The notes: generated from the sequence alone by a model not told the origin. A stretch of DNA of 64,000 nucleotides from Pseudomonadota bacterium (GCA_018242505.1 JAFEBU010000025.1:16238-80237); one strand, 5' to 3'. Shown: positions 26,894-36,703, numbered from the stretch's first letter. Numbers and translations are program-made.

Positions 26894-27348
26894 GCAGGGA
26901 TGGGTAAGCGATGCGTCGGCGGCGGTCAGCACCTATGATTGATCGTCAATGGGAGCGTGCAGACTTCGCTGGGTCGCGCATTCTACTCGTGCCGCTGATC
27001 CAAACGCTCACCGTCGGGGCATCAGCAAACGCCCGCCACGGCCATTCTTCGGTCAGTCCGGTTGCGTTCACAGTACTTCGGCGCGGTAGGATGCAAGACG
27101 GCAGACGAGCCACATCACATCGAGGTCGCGCTTCTACCCATGCAGCGGCGCCCTTTAGCCTCTGACCCGCCACTGATGTGCCGGGCTGTAGACGTCAACG
27201 TCAAAAAGCTTACGGGCAAAAGAAGCCCTCGTTCAGCCACCACACGGAATGTGCGGATGCGCTGCACTCAACCTCCGGTGAACTGGAAAGCCGGGTCGCG
27301 TGGCATTGAGACGCGATGTTCGGTTTCTCCTCCAGGACTCCCGCCCGT
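26894..27348. other. Unassigned spacer after EamA
   Basis: About 455 bases between the EamA gene and the 3' end of the ABC exporter. Short frames on both strands, none recognisable and none with a good start. Confidence 0.5.
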
Positions 27349-30300
27349 TTATGTCATTGCAAGTGGAGCGAGATTGGGGGACACCGATCCAACCGACTGA
27401 TGACCGACGAGCGCCGCGTAGAAACCGCCCAAACGCATAAGGTCGCGGTGCGTTCCCCGTTCGACGACACGCCCGTCTCGCATCACCAAAATTTCGTCCG
27501 AAGAGCGGATCGTTGAAAGACGATGGGCAATGATGATTGTCGTCCTGTCGACCATCAGCTCATCAAGGGCCCTGCGGACATGCGCTTCGCTCGCTGCATC
27601 GAGATGCGACGTCGCTTCGTCGAGGATGAGGATGGGCGCGTTCTTGAGGAAAGCCCGGGCGATGGCGATGCGCTGGCGCTGCCCGCCGGAGAGCTGAACA
27701 CCGCGCTCGCCGACATTGGTCTCGAGGCCGGCTGGCAGGGTAGCGACGAACTCTTCCAGAGCGGCGCGTTCGATGGCGCGCTGCAAGTCTTCCCCGGAGG
27801 CATCGGAGCGCGCGAGCAGGATGTTGTCGGCCAAGCTGGCATTGAACAGATGAGTGTCCTGCGCGACGAGCGCGATATGTTCGCGCAGACTGTCCAGCCT
27901 GATGTCACGCAGGTCGAGGCCGTCGATGGCGATGCGGCCGTGCTGCGGATCCCAGAAGCGGAGCAGCAAATTGGCGATCGTCGTCTTGCCTGCGCCCGAT
28001 GAGCCGACCAGTGCGATTCGGGCACCCGATGGAACCGTGAAATCGACGTCCACGAGTACTGGTGGGCGCACCTTGTCGTAGGAGAAGGTGACATCGGCGA
28101 AGGTTAGCGCCGAGCCGCCCGTGGATGACGGCAGCAGGTTGGGGCCGTCATGGACAGGAACAGGCTCGACATGCACGGCATGAATGCGCCGGGTGGAGGC
28201 GATCGAGTCGGCGAGTTGCCTTGCCGCCTGGGCAAGCTCGGCCACCGGAACGAATACAGCCGACGACAATAGCGCGACGAGCGGCAACAACGCCGGCTCG
28301 AAGGCATGCGTGTGGATCAGCACGGCCGCGGTGACCAGCACCGACATGGATCCGAGGGCGGAAACCGCCTCCTGCTTGGCGGCCTGGAACGACAGGTCGG
28401 CATTGAGGGCGACACGCGTGCGCTGATAGTCGGCGATCAGGTCCTGGAAGGTTAGTCGGCGCACGGCGATGGCTCGAAAGGCGATGAGCTCCCCCAATCC
28501 CTGCACCGTATCGACGACAAAGGCATTCAGGTCGCCGAGACTGGAGCGGGCGCGACCGCCGAGCGTATCGACTTTGCGCCGCTCGAACACCGGCACCAGC
28601 CCTGCATAGGCGACAAAGGGCAGCAGCACGAGCGCGGTCGGCCACGCGAGGAGCGCCAAGGCGATCAGCACCGTTAGCGGCACCAGCAATGCCACCATCG
28701 CCGGCGCCACGACATGCGCGAAGAAATACTCGACGGTCTCGACATCCTGGGTGCCGAGGGAGACGAGATCGCCCGAACGACGCCTGAGGAGATAGGCTGG
28801 TGCGAGCTTTTCGAGGCGCTTGTACAGATCAACCCGCATCTGCGCGAGCAGGCGATAGGCCATGTCGTGCGAGCGCCAGGACTCGTTCCATTGCAGGAAG
28901 GCGGCAAGCGGCACGAGGACGGCCATCCCACCGAGGTAGGCACCATAGGGCGCGGCCGATTTGATGGCCGCCACGGTCAGGGCGCTGAGCGCGCTGACGC
29001 CGATCAGCGCATAGACTCGCCCGACCCCCGAGCCGACCGTGAGGAGCAACTGGCGACGCCAGGGTCCGATGAGGCCGAACAGCGTCGCGAGCGTCTGGAA
29101 GGGCGTGAGGGCGGCCGCGATCTTCTCGCCTTCAGTCGGCTCAAGAGCGGCCGCCGGAGTCGGCACGATCTCGGTATCGCGTTCGGCCGGCACCGCGGGG
29201 GCCGCACAGTCTAGCACCGGATCGCCTTCTTCGAGCTTGATCTGCTCCGCCATCAATTGCCGATAGGGACCTTCGCGGCTCATCAGGTCAACATGCGTGC
29301 CACTATCGGCGATGCGTCCATCGGCGACGACGATGATGCGGTCTGCGTCGATCACGCTCGACAGCCGATGGGCAAGGACGATGGTCGTGCGCGCTTTGGC
29401 GAGGTCGTCGAGGGTTGCCTGGATGATGCTTTCGTTCTCGGCGTCGACCGAGGACAAGGCCTCGTCCAGGATCAGGATCGGGGCATCGCGCAGCACTGCA
29501 CGCGCTATGGCGATGCGCTGACGCTGGCCTCCCGAAAGGTGTAGGCCACGCTCGCCGATCAGTGTGCAATACCCCTGCGGCAGGCAGGCGATGAAGGCAT
29601 GGGCATTCGCCGCCTGCGCCGCCGCCTTGACCTCTTCTGCTGTGGCATCGGGCCGAGCCAAGCGAATGTTGTCCTCGACAGAGCCGTAGAACAGATAGGT
29701 GTCCTGCTGCACGACAGCGATCTGGTCGCGGATGTGATCGGCCGAGAGCGTCGCCACATCCCGGCCGCCGATGCTGATAGTGCCGGCATCGGGATCGTAA
29801 AATCGCAGCAGCAGCTTGACGATGGTCGACTTGCCCGAGCCGCTATAGCCAACAATGCCGACACGTTCGCCTGCCTTCACCTCGAAGGAAATGCCCTTGA
29901 GCGCCTCGCCGCGTTCGTCAGAATAGCTGAAGCGAACATCCTTGAAGCCAATCGAGGGCTGAATCTGCGGCGCCTCCCGGGTTTGCCGGAGCGGACGGAG
30001 AGGCACTGCCTCCAGCAACGCCTTGATGCCGACGGCGGAGGCGTTGGCCACCATGCCCCGATGAAGGAGCGAGCGGAGATCCCGGAGCGGCCGGAACACC
30101 TCGGTGCCGGCCATGAGCACGATCAGCAGCGCCTCGATGCTCATCTCGCCATGGCTGACACGCCACGCTCCGAGGGCGATCGCGGCGGCGGCGCCGCCGG
30201 CGATCGCGAGGTCGGTAAGGGCGCGGCTCATCAGGCTGGCCTGAAGCACGAACAGGGTGCTTTCGGCGAGTTCATGCGCCTTGCGGGCCAGCCGTTCACC

Positions 30301-30951
30301 GAAAGCCGCCCCCTGGCCAAACGACTTGAGCGTCGGCAAGCCCTGCACAGCGTCAAGGAAATCCTCCCCGAAGGCCTTGAAGGAGCGCACGCGGCGCATC
30401 GTCGACTCCTCGCCGATGCGCTTGAGGACGACGGGAAGGACCAAAGCAAGGATGGCTGCTGCCGAGATCACGGAGGCGACCGGCACATCCCAGAAGGACA
30501 GGATAGCGAAGAGGAGGACCGGAGCGAGCAGTGCGATGGCAAACTGGGGCAGAAACTGCCCAAAGAAAGTCTGCAGCTGCTCGACCCCGTCAATGGTCGA
30601 GAGGGCAATGCTGCCGGTGCGGCGCTCGGCGAGCCAGGCCGGTCCCAGCCGCACGATCTGGTCGTAGAGGGTGAGCCGCAGCCGATCCTGAATGCGAGCG
30701 GCGGTGCCATGCGCCACCATGGCGCGCCAATATTCGAGACCCATGCGTGCGGCGATCGCCGCAACCAACAGCGTGACGGCAAGCGCCGAGTTGGAGAGAT
30801 CGGCTCCCTCGAAAAGGCGCGCAATCAGCCAGCCGAGAATGACGAATCGCGCGATGCCGAGAGCCAAGGAGATGAAGCCGAGAACCATTGCGGCGGCGAT
30901 GCGGGCCCGAAAGCCCTTTGTCGCTGCCCAGAGCTGCGCATCGAAGTGCAT
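27349..30951 (-). CDS. Tandem (fused) ABC exporter, two membrane-plus-ATPase halves in one chain
   Basis: A 1200-residue protein containing two complete half-exporters. Half 1: six helices, Walker A GYSGSGKST (near residue 370), signature LSGGQRQRIAIARA, Walker B ILILDEA, then AHRLSSVIDADRI. A linker of about 60 residues is rich in Ala/Pro/Glu. Half 2: a second six-helix domain, Walker A GSSGAGKTT (near residue 990), a second LSGGQRQRIAIARA, LILDEATSHLDAAS and AHRLSTIRSSDEI. Both ATP sites look intact. The layout resembles CydDC joined into one chain, or unassigned bacterial full-length exporters. No partner gene is adjacent; an RpiR regulator lies upstream. Substrate unknown. Confidence 0.9.
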   Translation of the reverse strand: MHFDAQLWAATKGFRARIAAAMVLGFISLALGIARFVILGWLIARLFEGADLSNSALAVTLLVAAIAARMGLEYWRAMVAHGTAARIQDRLRLTLYDQIVRLGPAWLAERRTGSIALSTIDGVEQLQTFFGQFLPQFAIALLAPVLLFAILSFWDVPVASVISAAAILALVLPVVLKRIGEESTMRRVRSFKAFGEDFLDAVQGLPTLKSFGQGAAFGERLARKAHELAESTLFVLQASLMSRALTDLAIAGGAAAAIALGAWRVSHGEMSIEALLIVLMAGTEVFRPLRDLRSLLHRGMVANASAVGIKALLEAVPLRPLRQTREAPQIQPSIGFKDVRFSYSDERGEALKGISFEVKAGERVGIVGYSGSGKSTIVKLLLRFYDPDAGTISIGGRDVATLSADHIRDQIAVVQQDTYLFYGSVEDNIRLARPDATAEEVKAAAQAANAHAFIACLPQGYCTLIGERGLHLSGGQRQRIAIARAVLRDAPILILDEALSSVDAENESIIQATLDDLAKARTTIVLAHRLSSVIDADRIIVVADGRIADSGTHVDLMSREGPYRQLMAEQIKLEEGDPVLDCAAPAVPAERDTEIVPTPAAALEPTEGEKIAAALTPFQTLATLFGLIGPWRRQLLLTVGSGVGRVYALIGVSALSALTVAAIKSAAPYGAYLGGMAVLVPLAAFLQWNESWRSHDMAYRLLAQMRVDLYKRLEKLAPAYLLRRRSGDLVSLGTQDVETVEYFFAHVVAPAMVALLVPLTVLIALALLAWPTALVLLPFVAYAGLVPVFERRKVDTLGGRARSSLGDLNAFVVDTVQGLGELIAFRAIAVRRLTFQDLIADYQRTRVALNADLSFQAAKQEAVSALGSMSVLVTAAVLIHTHAFEPALLPLVALLSSAVFVPVAELAQAARQLADSIASTRRIHAVHVEPVPVHDGPNLLPSSTGGSALTFADVTFSYDKVRPPVLVDVDFTVPSGARIALVGSSGAGKTTIANLLLRFWDPQHGRIAIDGLDLRDIRLDSLREHIALVAQDTHLFNASLADNILLARSDASGEDLQRAIERAALEEFVATLPAGLETNVGERGVQLSGGQRQRIAIARAFLKNAPILILDEATSHLDAASEAHVRRALDELMVDRTTIIIAHRLSTIRSSDEILVMRDGRVVERGTHRDLMRLGGFYAALVGHQSVGSVSPNLAPLAMT

Positions 30952-31237
30952 GTTCAGGCCTGTGAGGAAGGGATGTTCTGGTCTGTAGTGAATACTACGT
31001 ATCGTTATGCTGGATATTGTTCGTAGCGTCCACTACGTCTGAGGCCAGGCCCGTTCCTTGAGTGCCTCGCGACGGATTTCCCTGCTTGCCACCACCCCTC
31101 GCCATATAGGCGCGTCGAGCGAGCAGTATTCTGGCTTCAGTGCCGAGACAGGAACAGCGCCAGGCATCGTGAGCTTCACCGCGACCACGCCGATACGTGA
31201 CGACAACCGAGCCGTCCCGCAGGCGGTGTTCCTTGTC

Positions 31238-32080
31238 CTACTCGCTGCGCTGCAACTTCTCGCGCAGATCGCGCAGGCGCCGGGCCGTCGCCATGGCGCG
31301 GTCGGGGCTTTGCTTCGTGAGCGACAGCACAATGGTCTCGAGGGTCAACAGGATCGTTCCATAGAGCGTCATGTTGCCGACCTCCGTGCGCGGGACTTCC
31401 AGAACCGCCTGGGCGCCCTTGGCCAATCGACCACCCGGGTTGTCCGTGATGACGACAAGCTGCCCGCCAACCCGTTGAAGCTCGGCCTTTACGAGCAGGC
31501 TTTCCCTGAGAACCTTGCCGTATGCGATGAGGATCACAGCATCGCCTGCCTGAAGTCCCAGGATCTCATCCGCAAAGGCGTGACCCGAGTCCTCCAATAC
31601 AAAGCTGGATCGGCCAATGCGCCCGAGATGTGTCGCCGTCTGCTGTGCCAGCCGATTGGGCGGTCCCCCTCCATAAAGTCCTATCCGATCAGCATCGTTT
31701 AGAAGCTGCACTGCGGTTTCCAATTGCTCTGACAGGGGGGAGCGCGAAAGCCTGTCGACCATCTTGGCATAGGCGTCGATGATGAGCTGGAATGGTGTCC
31801 GGTTGCGTTCCTGAGTGAGTTCACTCAAGGTCACGCCTACCTTCTCCACGGGTGTGCGAACGCCCTTATCGAGTTTCTCTGCGATCGCAGTCTTGAGGTG
31901 AGGCAGTCCGTCGAAGCCGAGCGACTGGATTGCCCGGATGACGGTCGCGTCAGAAGCGTCGATTTTCGCAGCCAGATCGAACGCCGAACTGACCAGCACG
32001 GCGTTCGGATGGCGCTCGATGTACTCGAGAAGTCTGCGGGCGGCGCCACTGAGACGCTGTCCTTCCTGTATTTCGAGCAT
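31238..32080 (-). CDS. RpiR/HexR-family regulator with SIS domain
   Basis: Regulator of about 280 residues. The N-terminal HTH shows RLSGAARRLLEYIERHPNAVLVSS, DLAAKIDASDATVIRAIQSLGF and DGLPHLKTAIAEKL. The C-terminal SIS domain (DRIGLYGGGPPNRLAQQTATHLG, AGDAVILIAYGK, VVITDNPGGRLAKGAQAVLEV) binds phosphosugars. ATG 32080 (MLEIQEGQRL) has a GGAG upstream; an extension to 32119 is unlikely. A perfect 7-bp inverted repeat at 32092-32110 lies just upstream. It could regulate the exporter downstream on the same strand, but the two genes are about 290 bases apart. Confidence 0.88.
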   Translation of the reverse strand: MLEIQEGQRLSGAARRLLEYIERHPNAVLVSSAFDLAAKIDASDATVIRAIQSLGFDGLPHLKTAIAEKLDKGVRTPVEKVGVTLSELTQERNRTPFQLIIDAYAKMVDRLSRSPLSEQLETAVQLLNDADRIGLYGGGPPNRLAQQTATHLGRIGRSSFVLEDSGHAFADEILGLQAGDAVILIAYGKVLRESLLVKAELQRVGGQLVVITDNPGGRLAKGAQAVLEVPRTEVGNMTLYGTILLTLETIVLSLTKQSPDRAMATARRLRDLREKLQRSE

Positions 32081-32091
32081 GTCACATCTCC

Positions 32092-32110
32092 GCAGCACGC
32101 TCAGTGCTGC
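32092..32110. promoter_or_regulatory. Inverted repeat GCAGCAC-GCTCA-GTGCTGC upstream of RpiR
   Basis: Perfect 7-bp arms around 5 bases, directly upstream of the RpiR ribosome site; a candidate autoregulatory operator. Confidence 0.4.
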
Positions 32111-32481
32111 TGGTCCCATACCAGATACGAGAGAGCGGGATAAAAGACCGTTGCTGGCGTGAAGACATCGGGCATGAACTTAACCTGTTGTCCACGTTGG
32201 GGCACATCTTGCAGAGGCTGTTACAGGCGCCTTCCCGCTTTGGCATACGAGGTCGATGTCCATCAATGCTGGCGTGGTCGGTACAAGCTATCGGCAGGGC
32301 AGGGCGAGGTCGCTTAAAGCGCCAGCGTAACCTGCACTACGCATCCTGGGCTGTCGTGTCGCTGCTGGCCGTAATATTGACTACGAATTTGTTGCATAGG
32401 CCGAAGCCACAAGCTAGAAGCAACTGAGAACTATTCGCAACGATTTGTGGCGATAGCGGGAGCGGGGACGTTATCCAGGGC
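32111..32481. other. Spacer between RpiR and the second iron cassette
   Basis: Divergent spacer. Apart from the RpiR inverted repeat at its left edge and the Fur-like box at 32425-32439, I see no gene or known element. Confidence 0.5.
32425..32439. promoter_or_regulatory. Fur-box-like palindrome before fecI 2
   Basis: TGAGAACTATTCGCA, which on the other strand reads TGCGAATAGTTCTCA and matches the site before fecI 1 (10810-10824) at 13 of 15 positions. The 7-1-7 arms match at 5 of 7 positions. It lies 42 bases before the GTG start of the sigma factor. Confidence 0.55.
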
Positions 32482-32979
32482 GTGTCCAACGAACGGATAT
32501 TGCAACTCTACATCGACCATCGACGCAAGCTGGTCGCTTACGCGGGTGGCATTGTGCGCGATCCCGGTCGTGCGGAGGACGTCGTCCAAGAGGCATTTCT
32601 GCGCTTCAGAACCGCCGCGTCGGGCCGCCTTCTCGAGGAACCCGTCGGCTATCTCTATCGGGTCGTCCGCAATCTCGCCCTCGACCGACGCCGTCGCGCA
32701 TTATTGGAAGGCCGCTACTTCAAGCAAGGTATCGAAGGAAGCGCCGCTGAGATTCCCGAGGCGAGTCCCTCACCGGAACAGGAGCTGATCGCCCGCGAGG
32801 CGCTTCAGCGCGTGATCGACGCCATGGACAGCCTGCCAGAACGCACCCGCATCGCCGTGGAGCTGCACCGTTTCGGCGATTGTACCCTCAAAGAGATTGC
32901 CGACCATCTCGATGTCTCTGTATCCATGGCGCACCAGTTGGTGACTGAGGGTGTCCGCCGCTGCTTGCGCTCGCTGTAG
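32482..32979 (+). CDS. FecI-type ECF sigma factor (second copy)
   Basis: A 165-residue ECF sigma factor, the same length as the first and largely identical in region 2 (GRAEDVVQEAFLRFRTAAS, GYLYRVVRNLALDRRRR) and region 4 (LPERTRIAVELHRFGDCTL, KEIADHLDVSVSMAHQ). It starts on GTG 32482. First gene of the plus-strand cassette fecI-fecR-receptor; fecR follows after 51 bases. Divergence is greatest in the linker between regions 2 and 4 (residues 78-95), so promoter specificity could still be shared with copy 1. Confidence 0.93.
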   Translation: MSNERILQLYIDHRRKLVAYAGGIVRDPGRAEDVVQEAFLRFRTAASGRLLEEPVGYLYRVVRNLALDRRRRALLEGRYFKQGIEGSAAEIPEASPSPEQELIAREALQRVIDAMDSLPERTRIAVELHRFGDCTLKEIADHLDVSVSMAHQLVTEGVRRCLRSL

Positions 32980-33030
32980 TCCGGGCATTCATGGTGCATA
33001 CCCTCTGAACGGGCCGGAGCAGGAAGTGGG

Positions 33031-34077
33031 ATGACAGCAACGTCCGGGATCGACCGGGATCGCGCTGAGAGCGAGGCGACGACATGGCTCGTTCGCCTAT
33101 CGGATGCGCAGGGCGATGCGAAGTTGCGCGAAGCCTTCGAGGCGTGGCGGACTGCAAGCCTGCTCAATGCCGAAAGCTGGGAGCGCGCGAGGCACGCCTA
33201 TGACCTGATCGGCAAGCGGACGCCGCGCCACCAGGACCATTGGCAGCCTTACGCAGATGGGCGCCGGGAAGCCCGGTCGCTGCCGCCGGCGCAGCTCTTG
33301 GCCCCGCGATCCCCGGATCGGGCGCGGCGCACCCGCTGGCTTGGGCCTCGGCGCGTCATTACCGGCTCGGCAGTAGCGGCTTGCATCGCTGTCCTTAGCG
33401 GCGTGTTCCTGCCGGGATTGCTGATACGGCTTCAGGCTGACGTCGCCACGAGTACGGCCGAGCTGCGCAACCTTCCTCTGGAAGATGGCTCGCGCGTCAG
33501 CCTCGCTCCCGAGAGCGCCATCGAGATGACGTTCGTGGCCGGTCAGCGGCGCGTCCGCCTGATCAAGGGGAATGCCTTCTTCGATGTCTCACCCGACGAG
33601 GCGCATCCGTTCCGTGTCGAAGCGGGAAAGGCACTCGTCACCGTGCTGGGCACGGCTTTCGAGGTGCGTCGCGGTGAGGACGGTATCTTTGTCGCCGTGC
33701 AGCACGGTCGCGTCCGTGTCGATGACATGCGCGCCGAGGCAAAGATGACGACTACCCTTCACGGCGGTGAATGGACCCGGGTCCCGACGGCCGGTCCAAT
33801 CGTGCAGGGCGTCCTGAAACAGGACGAAATCGCGCCTTGGCGTCTTGGAAGGCTCGTCGCCCTGAACCGGCCGGCAGGCGAAGTCGTGGATGACCTGCGT
33901 CCCTATTACTCCGGCGCCATTCTTGTCCAGAGCCGCGCCTTTGCGAGGCGGCAGGTCAGCGGCATCTATGATCTGACCGATCCTCGCAGGACCATTCGAG
34001 ACTTGGCGTCCGCACACGGCGCACAAGTCCATGAATTGTCGGACTGGCTCATGATCATCACCGCTGGCAACGACTAG
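33031..34077 (+). CDS. FecR-type regulator (second copy)
   Basis: A 348-residue FecR protein. Cytoplasmic DUF4880 part: ATTWLVRLSDAQGDAKLREAF, then ASLLNAESWERARHAYDLIG. One membrane helix: ITGSAVAACIAVLSGVFLPGL. Periplasmic FecR domain: LPLEDGSRVSLAPESAIEMTF, LIKGNAFFDVSPDEAHPF, VTVLGTAFEVRRGEDG. C-terminal part: VSGIYDLTDPRRTIRDLA. The spacer to its receptor is 154 bases, the same length as in cassette 1. Confidence 0.92.
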   Translation: MTATSGIDRDRAESEATTWLVRLSDAQGDAKLREAFEAWRTASLLNAESWERARHAYDLIGKRTPRHQDHWQPYADGRREARSLPPAQLLAPRSPDRARRTRWLGPRRVITGSAVAACIAVLSGVFLPGLLIRLQADVATSTAELRNLPLEDGSRVSLAPESAIEMTFVAGQRRVRLIKGNAFFDVSPDEAHPFRVEAGKALVTVLGTAFEVRRGEDGIFVAVQHGRVRVDDMRAEAKMTTTLHGGEWTRVPTAGPIVQGVLKQDEIAPWRLGRLVALNRPAGEVVDDLRPYYSGAILVQSRAFARRQVSGIYDLTDPRRTIRDLASAHGAQVHELSDWLMIITAGND

Positions 34078-34143
34078 AAGTTCCCAATAGCACGCTCCTG
34101 CGGAGCCTCGGCTTGGCCCTCGAAAAAAATTTCGAAGCGGACT

Positions 34144-34171
34144 GGAAGTTTCCCCGAACCATCCGTTCGTT
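34144..34171 (+). promoter_or_regulatory. Putative FecI-type ECF promoter of receptor 2
   Basis: GGAAGT (34144-34149), 16 bases, TTCGTT (34166-34171), matching the arrangement before receptor 1 (8965-8992), including TCCG immediately before the second box. It ends 60 bases before the receptor ATG (54 in cassette 1). Confidence 0.5.
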
Positions 34172-34231
34172 GGATGGGAGTAGCCACGACGCATTTGCAT
34201 CCAAGCCTCCTGAAGCAAGGGGGTATGGACG

Positions 34232-36667
34232 ATGCGAGGATTGGGGTCGGCTGTGGTGGTCAAGCGGAGTCGCGTCCTTCTGAGAGTGGGGCTGATGCTG
34301 ACGACGGCACTCGGCGCTGCCTATCCGAGGCTTCCCGCATGGGCCCAATCGCCAGGGCCGAGCCTCGCTCAGGCAGGGCAACGCTCCTTCGACATTCCCG
34401 CGCAGCCGCTCAACGAGGCGCTTGTAGAATTCGGCCGCCAGGCAGGAATGTCGGCATCAGCCGACACGATACTTACCCAGAATCAGCGCAGTGCACCGGT
34501 CAAAGGCATCATGTCGTGGCAACAGGCTCTGACAGCGATGCTCTCGGGTACAGGCCTGACGTATCGCCTCAATGGCTCCATCGTGACAGTGCAGAAGTTG
34601 CCTGTTGCAGGCACGGGTGCACTCGAACTTGGCCCCGTTCGCGTGGAAGGTCGTCCCTCGAATCCGACCCTTACCGAGGGCACAGGGGCGTACATTCCGC
34701 GCGCCGTAACGGTCGGCGCCGGGACGCCTACGCCGATACGGGAGATTCCTCAAACCGTCAATGTGATAACCCAGCAACAAATCCAGGAACAGAATCTCGT
34801 TTCACTGCCCGACGTACTTCAGCAGACACCTGGGGTCACAGTGCTTAATCCCAGCAGCAATAACTTCACCTTTTACTCACGAGGCTTTCAGCTGACGACG
34901 GCGCAACAAGATGGCGTCCCTCTTGAATACACCAACAATCAAACCTATGCGCCGCTCGATATGGCGATGTACGACCACGTCGAAGTGTTGCGGGGACCGA
35001 GTGGGTTGTTCACCGGCGCGGGCCAGCCGAGTGGAACGGTCAATCTGGTTCGTAAGCGACCCCAGAACCAATTTACGATGACCGGTGAGGCAAGCGTCGG
35101 ATCCTATAACTTCTACAGAGGGATGGTGGATGTCGGAGGTCCGGTGAATTCGTCTGGAACGATTCGCGGTCGCGTCGTCGCGTCGGTCCAGGACAACAAC
35201 TACTTTTACGACGTTGCACACAATCGCAATTCTCTCATCTACGGCACAATGGAAGCGGACATCACGCCGGACACGTTGCTGCGCTTCGGCATGAGCTATC
35301 AGAGGAACGATTCTATCCCGTTCGTCGGGTTGCCGGCTTACACCAATGGACAGACCTTGAACGTTCCGAGGTCTTCCGCCGCGGGAGCCGTTTCGTGGGG
35401 GAGTCGGCCGAACGAGACTTTGAATCCCTTTATCGAGCTTACTCATCATCTCGATAATGGATGGAACCTGCGCTTGGCGGGGACCTATTTCCATTCCACG
35501 ACGAACTGGACGCGCACGGCCGCGTCGACCGGCGTCAATCCCAACACGAATACGATCTCATCCATCTTGGCGACCTATACTTTCTACGGGGAAGACCAAT
35601 TCAGCATCGATAGTTCGGCCAGCGGGCCGATATCGCTTTTCGGGCGCACTCATGAAGTGATCGTCGGATTCAATTGGAGAAATGAGCTGTACAGCTATTG
35701 GCCCGGCGCGTCGGTAGCGATCCCCGGTCCGTTCAATGTCTATGCTCCCATGTACAACGTCCCCCAGCCCTCGACTCTTCCGCCAAGGGCAAATACCGTA
35801 ACGAACACCACGCAATATGGTCTGTATCTGTCGGGCAAGTTCAGCGTGGCCGACCCATTGAGGCTCATCCTGGGCGGCCGGTTGAACTGGTACACTGCCT
35901 CGAGCCAACAGATGTATCCGACGGTTCAGTCGCCGCTGCTCTTCGGCGACGCGGCTAAATTCACGCCGTACGCAGCGCTTGTATATGACGTGACCAAGAA
36001 CATCTCGGCATATGTCAGCTATACGAGCATCTATCAGCCGCAGAGCTACCTTACCTACAGCGGGACGCTGCTCAATCCCGTCACCGGCGTTCAATACGAA
36101 GCCGGCCTCAAGGGATCATTCTTCGGCGGACAACTCGATGGTTCGCTCGCGTTCTTCCTCATCAATCAAAGAAACACGGCGCAGGCTGATATCCTTCACC
36201 CGGGGTACTACCTGCCGTCCGGCGGTGAAATCGAAAGCAAGGGGGTCGACGCCCAATTGACCGGGCGCCTACTGCCCGGATGGAATCTGACGGCAGGTTA
36301 CACCTACAACCCGACGACATACGTCCAGGATGCGACGTATCAGGGCCAGCCGTACAGCACCTTCACGCCACAACACATGTTCAAGCTCTGGACGGACTAC
36401 GAGTTTCAGGAAGGTCCGCTGAGGAAATGGAGCATCGGAGGCGGCGTGTTTGCCGTAAGCACCTTCAGCAGCAGCAATATCTATCAACACGGCTATGCAA
36501 CGTTGAACGCCCGTATTGGATACAACATAAACGAGCATCTTGAAGCCGCCCTCAATCTCAACAACATAACCGACACCGTTTACTACCAAACGGTCACCAG
36601 TCCCCTGTACAACAACATGTACGGCGCACCCTTCAACGCCATGTTCACGCTTCGCGCACGCCTGTGA
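34232..36667 (+). CDS. TonB-dependent siderophore receptor with signalling (STN) domain (second copy)
   Basis: Outer-membrane receptor of 811 residues. It has a signal peptide (VGLMLTTALGAAYPRLPAWAQ), an STN domain (FDIPAQPLNEALVEFGRQAG through about residue 128), and a plug with PIREIPQTVNVITQQQIQEQ, YSRGFQL, HVEVLRGPSGLFTGAGQPSG and TVNLVRKRP. The barrel ends MFTLRARL without the usual terminal aromatic residue. The overall pattern resembles FhuE/FpvA-type hydroxamate siderophore receptors (inference). The STN domain is very similar to receptor 1 while the barrels differ, so the two systems probably sense different siderophores through related FecIR pairs. Confidence 0.92.
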   Translation: MRGLGSAVVVKRSRVLLRVGLMLTTALGAAYPRLPAWAQSPGPSLAQAGQRSFDIPAQPLNEALVEFGRQAGMSASADTILTQNQRSAPVKGIMSWQQALTAMLSGTGLTYRLNGSIVTVQKLPVAGTGALELGPVRVEGRPSNPTLTEGTGAYIPRAVTVGAGTPTPIREIPQTVNVITQQQIQEQNLVSLPDVLQQTPGVTVLNPSSNNFTFYSRGFQLTTAQQDGVPLEYTNNQTYAPLDMAMYDHVEVLRGPSGLFTGAGQPSGTVNLVRKRPQNQFTMTGEASVGSYNFYRGMVDVGGPVNSSGTIRGRVVASVQDNNYFYDVAHNRNSLIYGTMEADITPDTLLRFGMSYQRNDSIPFVGLPAYTNGQTLNVPRSSAAGAVSWGSRPNETLNPFIELTHHLDNGWNLRLAGTYFHSTTNWTRTAASTGVNPNTNTISSILATYTFYGEDQFSIDSSASGPISLFGRTHEVIVGFNWRNELYSYWPGASVAIPGPFNVYAPMYNVPQPSTLPPRANTVTNTTQYGLYLSGKFSVADPLRLILGGRLNWYTASSQQMYPTVQSPLLFGDAAKFTPYAALVYDVTKNISAYVSYTSIYQPQSYLTYSGTLLNPVTGVQYEAGLKGSFFGGQLDGSLAFFLINQRNTAQADILHPGYYLPSGGEIESKGVDAQLTGRLLPGWNLTAGYTYNPTTYVQDATYQGQPYSTFTPQHMFKLWTDYEFQEGPLRKWSIGGGVFAVSTFSSSNIYQHGYATLNARIGYNINEHLEAALNLNNITDTVYYQTVTSPLYNNMYGAPFNAMFTLRARL

Positions 36668-36703
36668 TCGGGCGGCCGATGCGGCGCAGATGTGCAATCC
36701 GCC

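Noticed and set aside
29599..31026. Open frame of 475 codons on the plus strand
   Set aside because: Antisense to the first half of the ABC exporter; Arg/Gly/Asp-rich shadow.
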